From positions 2,852,001 through 2,916,000 of the forward strand of contig NZ_CP065230.1 in the NCBI RefSeq assembly GCF_015767635.1: DNA of 64,000 nt. Direction: 5' to 3'. The translations under genes and the position numbers were made by a program. This DNA is from Halomonas sp. A40-4. Lineage in GTDB: Bacteria > Pseudomonadota > Gammaproteobacteria > Pseudomonadales > Halomonadaceae. Of the stretch, positions 37,003 through 45,978 are shown in pieces; positions within the stretch are counted from its first letter, which is position 1, and each line of letters begins with the position of its first letter. Below the pieces are notes generated by a model. The model made no database searches and was not told the DNA's origin. It saw only the letters and a list, made by a program, of their open reading frames with translations.

Positions 37003-39405
37003 GCGACGGTCTTCTTCACTTCCCTTACGCTGCCGCTCATCTTTCCTGATTTCGGCTTTGGTCGGCATGGGGGCAGGTTTGGGGGGCGTTGGTCTTTCCC
37101 TCCCTTCTGCTGCCTCTTCAGAATCGCTGGCATTCTGGCTGGACTGGCCGTGGTCAGCCTCACTGCCACCCTCCAGGTTCATCTCCACGCTGCTGTCAGG
37201 CGCCATCAGGCCGCCTGCCTGACCTTCCATGCTGACACTCAAACGTGGCACGCCCAGGTCGACACCGTCGGCTTCCATGCGTTGTTTCAGCATCAGGTTA
37301 AAGGCGCGGGCCACGTCCCATTGCATTTCGGGTGCGGTACGGAACCGCATGCGCAAAATCGCCCCACCATCGTCGAAACTGTCGATTCCCTGCATCTCCA
37401 GCGGCGACCAGATATGGTGGCGCATCATCGGATCCTTGCGCAGTTCCTGGGCGGTTTCCTGCATCAAATGGATGGCATCGTCTATTTTCATGTCGTGGGG
37501 AATCCGGATACGCATCAGCGCAATACCGAACTGCCGGGACATATTGTGGATCGATTCGATGCGGCTGAACGTGATGATATGCACGATGCCGTCGAGGTCG
37601 CGCAGCCTGACCGTGCGCAGGGTCAGGCCTTCTACCGTGCCCATGTGGCCGTTGATTTCGACGAAATCGTCCACGGCCAGGGAGTCTTCGATGAGGATAA
37701 AAATACCCGTGATCAGATCCTGTACCAGCGTTTGCGCCCCGAAGCCGATCGCCAGACCGATGACACCGGCACCCGCTAGCAGCGGGGTCACGTTAACGCC
37801 CAGATTGGCAAGTCCGGCAATAATGGCAATAATCAGAATCGTGATAAAAATGACGTTGCGGATCATCGGCGTGATGGTTTGCGCGCGGGCCTGATTGACC
37901 CGCTTGCCACGGGAGCGCGTCGATGAGATCAACGCCCGCTGAATGGCCGTATCGGCAAATATCCATACCAGCCACGCCAGCAGCACGGTTCCCCCCAGGC
38001 TTACCAGGGCGGGACCAAGCTGTGCACCGGCCAGGCCGCGCTGGCCCAGGCCAAACATCGAGCTACCCCACACCTGCATCGACAGTTCGGCAAAAACCAC
38101 CCAGGCACAAATATGTGCCAGCACGAACCCAAAACGCTCCAGGCGCTTGCGATACTGACTCTGCCGACGGCGGCGGTGGCGGCGCTTACCCAAGCGTTCG
38201 GCTTGACGACGCAGCAGGCCCGTCACGACCAACGTCAGCACCAGCAGGCTCGCCGAAATGATCGATCGGGCAAGTGCCGTACCCACATCGCCAACGGTAA
38301 TAAAGATCGCCAGCAGCGAGCCACCTACCAACAAAAGTGCCGGGATATGCCACAGCCCACCGAGCGCACGAATCATCTCCACAGCAGTGTTGGCATCCCG
38401 CCGTTGCCGGTAGGGGCGATTACAGATCAGGTGGCGCACTGGACGCTTGAATTTGATCACGAAACGCGCCGAGATCAACGCTGCCAGCATATTGGCCAGC
38501 ACGGAAACCAGGCTGGAAAGCTCGGTGCCCAGCATTTCGACAATGCGGCTCGAATTCACCGCGTCACCCAGTGCAATCAGCGCACCAATGACAAACAGGC
38601 TGCGCAGAGCACGCTGATGCAGCAATTGCACGGCCGTAAACCGATGCCCACGGCTGAAGAAGGCCACAACGGTTTCAAACACCACCGATAGCAGTCGACC
38701 ACAAACGCAAATATAGGCCACAACCAGCACCATGGTCCGGCCCGGGCTGTAAGCCATCAACTGGCCGATCCCCAGCGTGATCGCAAACGCCAGTGTCCAG
38801 GGCAGGATACGCCGAAAGAAGTGCACGACCATCAGCCAGCCTTTAGGGTCGCGGGGCAAATCCAGCGGCCACTTGCGACGCTTGGCGATCACCCTTCCCG
38901 CACCGATCATGGACACCAGCAGCACAATCCAGACCACTGCAAGGACAGCGCCTTCGGCCACCGCACGAATCATCTCGCCTCGACTGGCGCTACTGGCCAC
39001 GGCCTGCAACCCTTTACCGCCGTTGACCAGTTGACGCTGCCATTCCTCTACCGGCGACCCCCCCGCCTGAGCCTGCTCGCCGATGTCGGTGAGCGTATCC
39101 GCAAGCGCCCCCAGCACCCCCTGGCGAACGACCCCTTCATCCTCACTGGCTTCTTGCGTGGTCGTTTGCAGTTCACGCAGCGAGTTGATCAACTCACTGC
39201 GCCGCTCTTCGTCTTCGAGCACTGAAATCACGTCATTCAGCGATCCCTGAAAGTCCTCACTGCTGACGTCGTTCTGCTCTTCCGATTCACCACCGCCGAG
39301 GCTTGGCAACGAGATCGCCTGTGCATGAGCGTGGGACGCCATGACGCCCATCAGCATGATGAAAATAAAACGAACAACGGTATTGATTAGCCAGTGCGGT
39401 CGCAC
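36919..39405 (-). CDS. Large MscS-family mechanosensitive channel
   Basis: An 828-residue inner-membrane protein. A signal sequence (residues 1-30) and a periplasmic helical domain with Gln/Glu repeats (about 45-130) precede about eleven transmembrane helices, and the C-terminal MscS core follows (VTPLLAGAGVIGLAIGFGAQ pore helix, then QDLITGIFILIEDSLAVDDF). The hydrophilic tail after residue 735 is highly charged. Such channels release solutes when turgor rises, important for an osmotically stressed halophile. The last 84 bases overlap the J-like membrane gene on the opposite strand. Confidence 0.88.
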   Translation of the reverse strand: MRPHWLINTVVRFIFIMLMGVMASHAHAQAISLPSLGGGESEEQNDVSSEDFQGSLNDVISVLEDEERRSELINSLRELQTTTQEASEDEGVVRQGVLGALADTLTDIGEQAQAGGSPVEEWQRQLVNGGKGLQAVASSASRGEMIRAVAEGAVLAVVWIVLLVSMIGAGRVIAKRRKWPLDLPRDPKGWLMVVHFFRRILPWTLAFAITLGIGQLMAYSPGRTMVLVVAYICVCGRLLSVVFETVVAFFSRGHRFTAVQLLHQRALRSLFVIGALIALGDAVNSSRIVEMLGTELSSLVSVLANMLAALISARFVIKFKRPVRHLICNRPYRQRRDANTAVEMIRALGGLWHIPALLLVGGSLLAIFITVGDVGTALARSIISASLLVLTLVVTGLLRRQAERLGKRRHRRRRQSQYRKRLERFGFVLAHICAWVVFAELSMQVWGSSMFGLGQRGLAGAQLGPALVSLGGTVLLAWLVWIFADTAIQRALISSTRSRGKRVNQARAQTITPMIRNVIFITILIIAIIAGLANLGVNVTPLLAGAGVIGLAIGFGAQTLVQDLITGIFILIEDSLAVDDFVEINGHMGTVEGLTLRTVRLRDLDGIVHIITFSRIESIHNMSRQFGIALMRIRIPHDMKIDDAIHLMQETAQELRKDPMMRHHIWSPLEMQGIDSFDDGGAILRMRFRTAPEMQWDVARAFNLMLKQRMEADGVDLGVPRLSVSMEGQAGGLMAPDSSVEMNLEGGSEADHGQSSQNASDSEEAAEGRERPTPPKPAPMPTKAEIRKDERQRKGSEEDRRLSRGKPQAEGKSHYDADTGPGGEHGDE

Positions 39406-39546
39406 ATATTACTCCTGAACCAAGGCATCAAAAGGCAATGCCGCATGATTATCCCCGTAAAGGGCTCGCTGAGCGAATATTCTCAGCCCAAGTGCGTGAC
39501 TATGATAGGCTGAGCCCACAAATCGTTCACCTCACAGGATGCCGAG

Positions 39547-40557
39547 ATGACGTTAGAAGCGCCACCTAATGGGTGGAACTCAAAGGGCGAAACCCGCAAG
39601 GTCGGTGTCGAAATCGAGTTCGCCGGCTTGCCCCCACGTGACACAGCTCTGATTGTGTGCGAACTGTTTGGTGGTGAGCTTAACGTGGTCAGCCCCCACC
39701 GGCTACTGGTCGAAGGCACCCGCTGGGGCGAGTTTGGTATTGAACTGGATACCCAGTATGCGCATCCTGACCGGGCGTTATTGGAGGAACACCACGAGCT
39801 GGACAGCGAGTGGTCGCGCCAGCAGCACCAGCACCGCCTGGAGTTCCACCGCAAGACCCGCGAGCTGATTGGCGATATGGTCACGGGTCTGGTGCCCACA
39901 GAGATCGTGTGCCCGCCGGTGCCCTGGAACGAACTCGACGAGCTCGATACGCTGTTCGAAGCGTTGCGGACCCATGGGGCAAAAGGCACGGATGCCAGCT
40001 TACTTTACGGTTTCGGGTTACACCTCAACCCTGAAGTGGAGCGCGAAGATGTGGATTACCTGCTGTCGATGCTGCGCGCCTACCTGCTCCTGGCAAGCTG
40101 GTTGCGCAGCGAGATCAAGGTGGACATCACCCGCGAAGTGCTGCCCCACGCCAACCCCTTCCCCAAAGAGTATGCCCTCAAGGTATTAAACCGTCAGTAC
40201 ACGCCGGATATCGACACCCTGATTGATGACTACCTGTACTACAACCCCACCCGCAACCGGGAACTGGATTTACTGCCCCTGTTTGCTTACCTTCGCCCTG
40301 ACCACCCGCACAAGCTGTTGCATGGTGAGTTGACCCAACCACGGCCAACGTTTCATTACCGCCTACCTAATGCGCAGCTTTCGGAGTCCCATTGGGGAGG
40401 CGTCACCGAATGGAACCGCTGGGTCGCCGTAGAACGCTTGGCAGCCTCCAAGGAGACCCTTGCCGCACGCTGTGATCACTATATCGCCCAGCATAACAGG
40501 CCATTGATCACTCGCCTGGCAAGCCGCGCCAAGCGCTGGTGGGATGAGCGCTTCTGA
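39547..40557 (+). CDS. Amidoligase-family enzyme
   Basis: A 336-residue protein of the glutamine-synthetase-fold amidoligase (COOH-NH2 ligase) group. The ATP/metal region KVGVEIEFAGL is near residue 20, a GLHLNPEV motif is near 160, and PLFAYLRPDHPHK with further acidic and basic patches lies in the C-terminal third. Such enzymes form amide or peptide bonds using ATP, and some families act on polyamines or peptide tags. The next gene encodes a class I glutamine amidotransferase that begins 77 bases after its stop (or overlaps it by 14 bases if an upstream ATG is used), which suggests one pathway. The substrate is unknown. The ATG at 39547 lies after GATGCCGAG. Confidence 0.75.
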   Translation: MTLEAPPNGWNSKGETRKVGVEIEFAGLPPRDTALIVCELFGGELNVVSPHRLLVEGTRWGEFGIELDTQYAHPDRALLEEHHELDSEWSRQQHQHRLEFHRKTRELIGDMVTGLVPTEIVCPPVPWNELDELDTLFEALRTHGAKGTDASLLYGFGLHLNPEVEREDVDYLLSMLRAYLLLASWLRSEIKVDITREVLPHANPFPKEYALKVLNRQYTPDIDTLIDDYLYYNPTRNRELDLLPLFAYLRPDHPHKLLHGELTQPRPTFHYRLPNAQLSESHWGGVTEWNRWVAVERLAASKETLAARCDHYIAQHNRPLITRLASRAKRWWDERF

Positions 40558-40633
40558 CGAGGCGTTGATCGCATCATCTTTGCGATATGCCTGTTACCGT
40601 CTATTCATTCACATTGACCAAGAGTGCCCTTGC

Positions 40634-41317
40634 ATGGCCCGCCCGTTAATTGGCATTACCACTTCCGATGCAAAAAGCCAGCTTGCCTGGTGTTTCGACT
40701 GGTTTGCGGTCTGGCGCCACGGCGGCCGACCGCTGCGTTTATCACCGGCAAGACCCATGCCCGACGACCTGGATGGACTCATCATCGGCGGTGGTGATGA
40801 TATTCAGACGTCCCTGTATGGCGGGGAGGTGCAGTTAGGCGTGCGCCTTGACCCAGCCCGGGATGAGCTGGAACTCAAACTGCTGGAACATTTTATCCCG
40901 CGGCATACCCCCGTACTGGGCATCTGCCGGGGTGCCCAACTGATCAACGTCCACCTGGGCGGTACCCTGGACCCGGATATTTATACCACCCATGAGGGCA
41001 TCAAGCGGCGCCGCACGGTGCTCCCACGCAAGACCGTCGATATCGTCGGGGCCAGTAAGCTGCACCGCCTGCTCGGCGTGTCCTGGTGCCGCGTTAATAG
41101 CCTGCACCATCAAGCCGTCAACCGGGCTGGCAAGGGAATCGACATTGTCGCCCGCGACCGCGACGGTCTGGTTCAGGGTATTGAGTCCCGTGACCACGAT
41201 TTTCTGCTGGGCGTGCAATGGCACCCCGAATGGCTGGTGTTCAACCGCCCCCAGCAGCGCTTGATTCGCGCGCTGGTGGCGGCGGCAGAGCGTCATCGAA
41301 CCGCTATCAGGAGTTAA
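40634..41317 (+). CDS. Class I glutamine amidotransferase, peptidase C26 type
   Basis: A 227-residue protein of the gamma-glutamyl-GABA hydrolase (PuuD) group. The catalytic cysteine is in GICRGAQLINVHLGG (Cys98 from this start), and the His-Glu pair is in VQWHPEWL. GGGDDIQ near residue 53 is the usual substrate loop. An in-frame ATG at 40544 would overlap the amidoligase, but MARPLIGITT is the conserved start. The pairing with the amidoligase suggests that one makes a gamma-glutamyl or amide link and the other removes or trims it. Its last 11 bases overlap the 3' end of tpx on the other strand. Confidence 0.8.
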   Translation: MARPLIGITTSDAKSQLAWCFDWFAVWRHGGRPLRLSPARPMPDDLDGLIIGGGDDIQTSLYGGEVQLGVRLDPARDELELKLLEHFIPRHTPVLGICRGAQLINVHLGGTLDPDIYTTHEGIKRRRTVLPRKTVDIVGASKLHRLLGVSWCRVNSLHHQAVNRAGKGIDIVARDRDGLVQGIESRDHDFLLGVQWHPEWLVFNRPQQRLIRALVAAAERHRTAIRS

Positions 41318-41810
41318 GGGCGGAGAGTGCCGCGTCGTAGTCCGGCTGGTTTTTCAACTCACTGACCAGCTCGCTGTGCAGCACCCGGTTATCGGCGTCC
41401 AGCACCACGACGGCGCGGGCGCATAGCCCTTCCATGGCACTGTTGCACAACGCCACGCCCCAGGCTTCCTGAAATTCGCGATGGCGGAAGGTGGACAGTG
41501 TTTCCACATCGTCCAGCCCCTCCGCGCCACAAAACCGCTTGGCCGCGAAGGGTAAATCGGCCGACACCACCAAAACCACGGTGTTGTCCAGTTGGGACGC
41601 CAGCTCGTTAAACTGCCGGGTCGACATCGCGCAAGTCGGCGTATCGACGCTGGGAATAATATTGAGCACTTTGCGTTTGCCTTGATACGTATCAAGGGTG
41701 ACATCCTGAAGCTCACTGTTGGTGAGCGTCATGGCAGGCGCCACTTCTCCTGGGGCTGGCAAACGGCCGGCGACATCCATCGGTTCACCGGCACGGGTAA
41801 TCTGTTGCAT
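41307..41810 (-). CDS. tpx: Thiol peroxidase Tpx
   Basis: A 167-residue 2-Cys peroxiredoxin of the Tpx class that reduces organic and lipid hydroperoxides with thioredoxin. The peroxidatic Cys60 lies in SVDTPTCAMSTRQF and the resolving Cys94 in FCGAEGL, both at the positions typical of E. coli Tpx. It converges on the C26 amidotransferase gene with an 11-base overlap. It seems to be a single-gene unit. Confidence 0.95.
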   Translation of the reverse strand: MQQITRAGEPMDVAGRLPAPGEVAPAMTLTNSELQDVTLDTYQGKRKVLNIIPSVDTPTCAMSTRQFNELASQLDNTVVLVVSADLPFAAKRFCGAEGLDDVETLSTFRHREFQEAWGVALCNSAMEGLCARAVVVLDADNRVLHSELVSELKNQPDYDAALSALNS

Positions 41811-41909
41811 ATCAGGCTCCTGAACATAGTATGGGATGCCTATACTGCATCCTAAAAGGGAATTATCCTAGCTGGGTTTGTCATACACCGCGTCAAAACG
41901 AGAGCCATC

Positions 41910-42626
41910 ATGCCTTCTTTAGTGATTATCAAAACCGGTGATGCCTTCCCGGAAGTGGCCGAACAGCACGGTGATTTCGAGCAGCTTTTTATCCAGCAGC
42001 TGCGCGAGGCGCTACCTGATGGCATGACGTTAAACGTATGGGATGCGCGGGAGAACACACCAACGGCCTCGCCCGCCTCATTGGCTGGCGTGGTTATCAC
42101 CGGTTCGCACAGCATGGTGAGTGAAGCGCCGCCATGGAGTGAAGCGCTAAAGCCCTGGCTCAAGCAGGCCCTGGCCGACGACGTGCCAATGCTCGGCGTA
42201 TGTTACGGGCACCAACTCATGGCCGCGGCCTTTGACGGCGTCAGCGATTACCATCCCGCCGGTCGGGAATCGGGCACGCATCGGGTACGGCTTACCCAGG
42301 CCGGCCAGCAGGACCCCCTCTTCAGCCAGTTGCCCGTGTCCTTCCCGGCGCATCTCACCCATGCGCAATCGGTCATGCAACTACCCCACAATGCCACGGT
42401 GCTTGCGCATAACAGCCACGATGCCCATCAGGCACTGCGTTATGGACCACGCCAATGGAGCGTGCAGTTTCACCCCGAATTCACTGCACCGGTGATGCGG
42501 GCGTATCTTGAGCGTCAGCGGGCAGCGCTGCGCGATCAGGGTGAAGACCCCGACACCCTGATCAGTGGGGTTCACGACACGCCAGAGGCATCCGGTCTGC
42601 TGCGCCGCTTCCTGGCGTTTGTGTAA
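41910..42626 (+). CDS. Class I glutamine amidotransferase, GMP synthase-like
   Basis: A 238-residue protein with the GATase class I layout: Cys98 in LGVCYGHQLMAAAFDG, His and Glu in VQFHPEF, and VVITGSHSMVSEAPPW near residue 61. The GSHSMV and AQSVMQLP signatures match the stand-alone GMP-synthase-like amidotransferases. The acceptor of the ammonia is not encoded beside it. The gene ends exactly where the leftward nfi ends (adjacent stops). It is a different family branch from the amidotransferase at 40634. Confidence 0.8.
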   Translation: MPSLVIIKTGDAFPEVAEQHGDFEQLFIQQLREALPDGMTLNVWDARENTPTASPASLAGVVITGSHSMVSEAPPWSEALKPWLKQALADDVPMLGVCYGHQLMAAAFDGVSDYHPAGRESGTHRVRLTQAGQQDPLFSQLPVSFPAHLTHAQSVMQLPHNATVLAHNSHDAHQALRYGPRQWSVQFHPEFTAPVMRAYLERQRAALRDQGEDPDTLISGVHDTPEASGLLRRFLAFV

Positions 42627-43319
42627 TCAACCGCGTCTTTGATCCCGCCGCGAGGCGAGGCGGTCTGCCAGACGGGTGGGCTCTGGCAGTTTGGTCGCCC
42701 CCAGGCAGCGCAGCACCCATTGCAACGACGTATCCAGTGACAGGCGGTGGCCAGGCGATACAAACACCGGTTTCACCCTGGTTCTGGAGCGCAATACGGC
42801 GCCAATCACCTCGCCGCCGCGGGCAGTGAGCGGCACCCAATCGCCACGCTGCTCGCCTACCTCGGCATGGCGGCCCGTCAGCCGGGATTTGGCAATGCCA
42901 ATGGTGGGAGTGTCCAGCCACAACCCCAGGTGAGCAGCCACCCCCAGTCTCCGTGGATGGGCGATGCCCTGTCCGTCCACCATCACCAGTTCGGGTTGAA
43001 CGGTCAGCTTTGCGAAGGCGCCAAGCGCAGCGGGGATTTCTCGAAACGACAGCAGCCCGGGGATATAGGGCATGCGCGTGGGCTCGCGGTGAACCACTTG
43101 CTCTATCACGCTTAAGTCAGGCGCCGTATCAGGGTCCCATTTGACCACCACCACCGCTGCCCGGGTTGTTTCGCCGCCATCCTCAAAGCCGATATCCACC
43201 CCGGCAATGTGGCGCACCGGGTCGAGTCGGTCACTCAGCTCGAGCCGCTTTGCCAACTCAGTCTGCAGCGCCATCGCGTCCCGGGGCGCAAGGTTCCATT
43301 CGTGTAGCGGTGCCGACAT
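42627..43319 (-). CDS. nfi: Endonuclease V
   Basis: Nfi nicks DNA or RNA next to deaminated bases such as inosine. The 230-residue protein shows the metal-binding aspartate in HIAGVDIGFEDGG, YIPGLLSFRE, the VDGQGIAHPRRLGVAAHLG segment and GIAKSRL. It converges on the amidotransferase gene without any gap. A terminator with a long stem follows upstream of the DeaD gene, which reads in the same direction but is separated from it. Confidence 0.95.
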   Translation of the reverse strand: MSAPLHEWNLAPRDAMALQTELAKRLELSDRLDPVRHIAGVDIGFEDGGETTRAAVVVVKWDPDTAPDLSVIEQVVHREPTRMPYIPGLLSFREIPAALGAFAKLTVQPELVMVDGQGIAHPRRLGVAAHLGLWLDTPTIGIAKSRLTGRHAEVGEQRGDWVPLTARGGEVIGAVLRSRTRVKPVFVSPGHRLSLDTSLQWVLRCLGATKLPEPTRLADRLASRRDQRRG

Positions 43320-43358
43320 GGCTTCATCCTTGAGCGGTTAAATGATGAACACGGTAGC

Positions 43359-43398
43359 AAAAAAAAACGCCCCCGCACCTGGGAAGGCACGGGGGCGT
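43359..43398 (-). terminator. Terminator of deaD
   Basis: ACGCCCCCG pairs with CGGGGGCGT, with a second small stem CCT/AGG inside the loop. On the minus strand nine T residues follow. It lies 42 bases past the deaD stop. Confidence 0.9.
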
Positions 43399-43440
43399 CG
43401 GGATATCACCAGTGACCGCTAAGCGGCAACTGATGGCACC

Positions 43441-45153
43441 TTAGGCGCGTTCGCGGCGACGGACCGGCGCATCGCCTTCATCACGGCGGCGGCGCGGGGC
43501 ACGCTCAGGGGCGCTGTCTTCGCTGATTTCCAGCGGACGGCCGGAGACACGGGCACGGGCCATTTTCGTCAGAATGGTGGACGGCAGACCGCTGGGCAGT
43601 TCAACCACCGAGAAGGCGTTGCGGATATCGATACGCCCGATGCGAGCGCCTTCGATACCGCCTTCGTTCGCCAGCGCACCGACCAGTTGACCGGGCTTGA
43701 CGCCGTCTTTATGGCCGACAGAAACGCGGTAGCGGGTCATGCCTTCGCTGGGCGTGCTTGAACGCTCACGGCGAGCACCCGGTTTGCCGCCAGACGCGCC
43801 ATCACGCGAGGGTTTCTCTTTGCGCGGTGCCTGCAAACGACCAATCGGTGCTTCATCAGCGCGGGCCATGGCAGAGAATGCACAGGCCAGCTCGATCGGG
43901 TCATGGCCTTCTTCGACCAGACGCTCGATCAGCGCACGCTGTTCTTCTGCACCTTTGGTCAACGAGGCAATGACGCGCTGGTGGAACACTTCATCCCGGT
44001 GCGCACGAATAGCAGATTCGTCAGGTAGCGGCATTTCGGTCATTTTCTGACCGGTTGCCTGCTCCATCCAGCCCACTTTGCGACCTTCACGGAAACCGGC
44101 AAAGGTAATCGCGATACCGCTACGCCCGGCACGGCCAGTACGACCGATACGGTGCGTATAAGCCTCTGCGTCCTGGGGCAGATCGTAGTTGATGACGTGG
44201 GTGATCCGCGACACGTCAAGACCACGGGCAGCCACATCGGTGGCGATCAATACGTCGACCTTGCCACGCTTCAAACGGGTGATGGTGCGCTCACGCAGGC
44301 TCTGGTCAAGGTCACCCGACAGGCCAGCGGCGTTAACGCCACGCGCCGTCAACTGCTCAACCAGCGTGGTACAGGCGGCACGGGTACGGACGAAGACGAT
44401 GGCGCCATCGACCGGCTCGACTTCAAGAATGCGCGACAGCGCTTCAAGCTTGGCGCCGCCGTCAACACGCACGATGCGCTGTTCGATGTTTTCGCCGGTC
44501 GTGGTGCCCGACTCGATCGCGACTTTAACCGGGTTAACCAGGTAACGGTTAACGATGCGCTCGATTTCAGTGGGCAGTGTCGCTGAGAAGAACACACGCT
44601 GCGCATCTTTCGGGGTATCGGCAACCACGCGTTTTACGTCGTCGATAAAGCCCATACGCAGCATTTCGTCCGCCTCGTCCAGCACGAGCGCCGTCAGGCC
44701 GTCGAGTTTCAGGCTGCCGCGGTCGAGATGGTCGATAATCCGGCCAGGGGTGCCGACAATGACCTGGGCACCGCGCTTCAGCGCGCCGAGTTGTTCACGG
44801 TACTCTTGACCACCACACAGGGTAGCCACTTCAAGACCTTTAAGGTTTTGACCGTATTTACTGAACGAGACCGCCACCTGCTGAGCAAGCTCGCGAGTTG
44901 GTGCCATGACCAGCACCTGAGGCTCACGGCGCGTCAGTTCCAGACGCGATAACAATGGCAATGCGAACGCCGCGGTTTTACCGGTACCGGTTTGCGCCTG
45001 GCCCAGCATATCCCGGCCTTCGAGCAACGCAGGAATGGTCTGCGCCTGAATGGGAGAGGGAGTTTCATAGCCCTGAGATTCAACAGCAGTCAGAACGGCA
45101 GGCAATAAAGCAAGATCGCCGAAGCTCGGCGAAGCGACAGAAGTCGAGGTCAT
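43441..45153 (-). CDS. deaD: DEAD-box RNA helicase, DeaD/CsdA type
   Basis: A 570-residue RNA helicase. Motifs are in order: Q motif (TPSPIQAQT), Walker A AQTGTGKT (residues 53-60), PTRELA, DEAD (159-162), SAT (about 190), and HRIGRTGRAGR (about 335). A DbpA-type RNA-binding domain (about 470-545, YRVSVGHKDGVKPGQLVGAL) and a basic arginine tail follow. DeaD helps ribosome assembly and mRNA turnover, mostly at low temperature. The leader between 45154 and 45676 is long, as is common for cold-responsive helicase genes. A terminator follows. Confidence 0.93.
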   Translation of the reverse strand: MTSTSVASPSFGDLALLPAVLTAVESQGYETPSPIQAQTIPALLEGRDMLGQAQTGTGKTAAFALPLLSRLELTRREPQVLVMAPTRELAQQVAVSFSKYGQNLKGLEVATLCGGQEYREQLGALKRGAQVIVGTPGRIIDHLDRGSLKLDGLTALVLDEADEMLRMGFIDDVKRVVADTPKDAQRVFFSATLPTEIERIVNRYLVNPVKVAIESGTTTGENIEQRIVRVDGGAKLEALSRILEVEPVDGAIVFVRTRAACTTLVEQLTARGVNAAGLSGDLDQSLRERTITRLKRGKVDVLIATDVAARGLDVSRITHVINYDLPQDAEAYTHRIGRTGRAGRSGIAITFAGFREGRKVGWMEQATGQKMTEMPLPDESAIRAHRDEVFHQRVIASLTKGAEEQRALIERLVEEGHDPIELACAFSAMARADEAPIGRLQAPRKEKPSRDGASGGKPGARRERSSTPSEGMTRYRVSVGHKDGVKPGQLVGALANEGGIEGARIGRIDIRNAFSVVELPSGLPSTILTKMARARVSGRPLEISEDSAPERAPRRRRDEGDAPVRRRERA

Positions 45154-45675
45154 TAATCACACCTTGGTAGGCCGGTTGTTCCGGCAAAAAACATCGTAAG
45201 CGTCTCTGACTCGTTTAATGATGCGCACGTCAAGGCAGCATCAAAGAACATGGCTCCGCGTAGCGGATATCGTCATCGGTGGAGTCGGAGACGCCGGTCG
45301 CACCCAGCATCCGGATTGACAGCTTGATAGCGGCTCAATCCGCCGTGGCGACCTTGTTGCGCCGATTTCACCCGTTTGGTGAAATACTGGAGGCGCGCCA
45401 TCTTCACAGCAGTCAACATCTGGCCTGAGCAAGATGTTCCAGCAAACGTTGCTTTGTAGGGAGCGTATCGAAAACGGCTCATGACTACACAGGCAAACGC
45501 TTATCGTCTTGATGGTGGGGTCAGCACATGCGAGGAGTGCGCATCCTAACACCGCCTTCGGTACCTGACCAGTCATTTCAGTGTTTTTTCGTTCGCTGCC
45601 TCCTTGCACCATGCCATATTTCGTCTAGCCTGATGGGTGCCTTATCAATTTCATGGCACCTCAAGGAGTGATTCG
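45154..45675. other. Long leader/intergenic region before deaD
   Basis: No gene is supported in these 522 bases. The minus strand would be the 5' leader of deaD. A short minus-strand frame near 45240-45325 reads KLSIRMLGATGVSDSTDD, faintly like a GlcG/HbpS-type heme-binding domain, but stops follow at once; it may be decayed sequence. Promoter elements for deaD and csbD must lie here but are not distinct. Confidence 0.4.
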
Positions 45676-45873
45676 ATGAACTGGGATCAAGTCGAAGGAA
45701 GATGGACCGAAGTGAAAGGCAAAGCACGCGCCAGCTGGGGCGAAATCACCGACGATGAACTTGATCAGATCGCCGGCAAACGTGACCAATTGGTGGGCAA
45801 GCTGCAGCAAAAATATGGCTTGGAAAAGGAAGAAGCCGAGCGCAAGGCGGACGACTGGGCCAATTCCCTGTAA
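45676..45873 (+). CDS. CsbD/YjbJ-family stress protein
   Basis: A 65-residue protein starting MNWDQVEGRWTEVKGKAR, the exact signature of YjbJ/CsbD-type proteins, followed by WGEITDDELDQIAGKRDQLV and a charged C-terminus. The start is the ATG after CAAGGAG; an earlier frame extension is not needed. This family is abundant under osmotic and general stress. It lies 105 bases before a PRC-barrel gene with the same polarity and likely role. It differs from the lysine-rich CsbD gene at 10847. Confidence 0.93.
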   Translation: MNWDQVEGRWTEVKGKARASWGEITDDELDQIAGKRDQLVGKLQQKYGLEKEEAERKADDWANSL

Positions 45874-45978
45874 TCGTTCAACGCGCCAATATATTCTCTC
45901 AATATTCTGTTGCCTGTCGCCTAGTCGACACGGCTACCCAACCAGATATTGAGGTTCGTAGCCACAAGGAGAGATGCT

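Noticed and set aside
45237..45325. Possible GlcG/HbpS-type heme-binding fragment
   Set aside because: Only about 18 residues look similar and a stop lies just upstream; too little to call a pseudogene.
45241..45612. 123-codon minus-strand frame before deaD
   Set aside because: Cysteine- and serine-rich low-quality translation without homology; more likely leader or decayed DNA.
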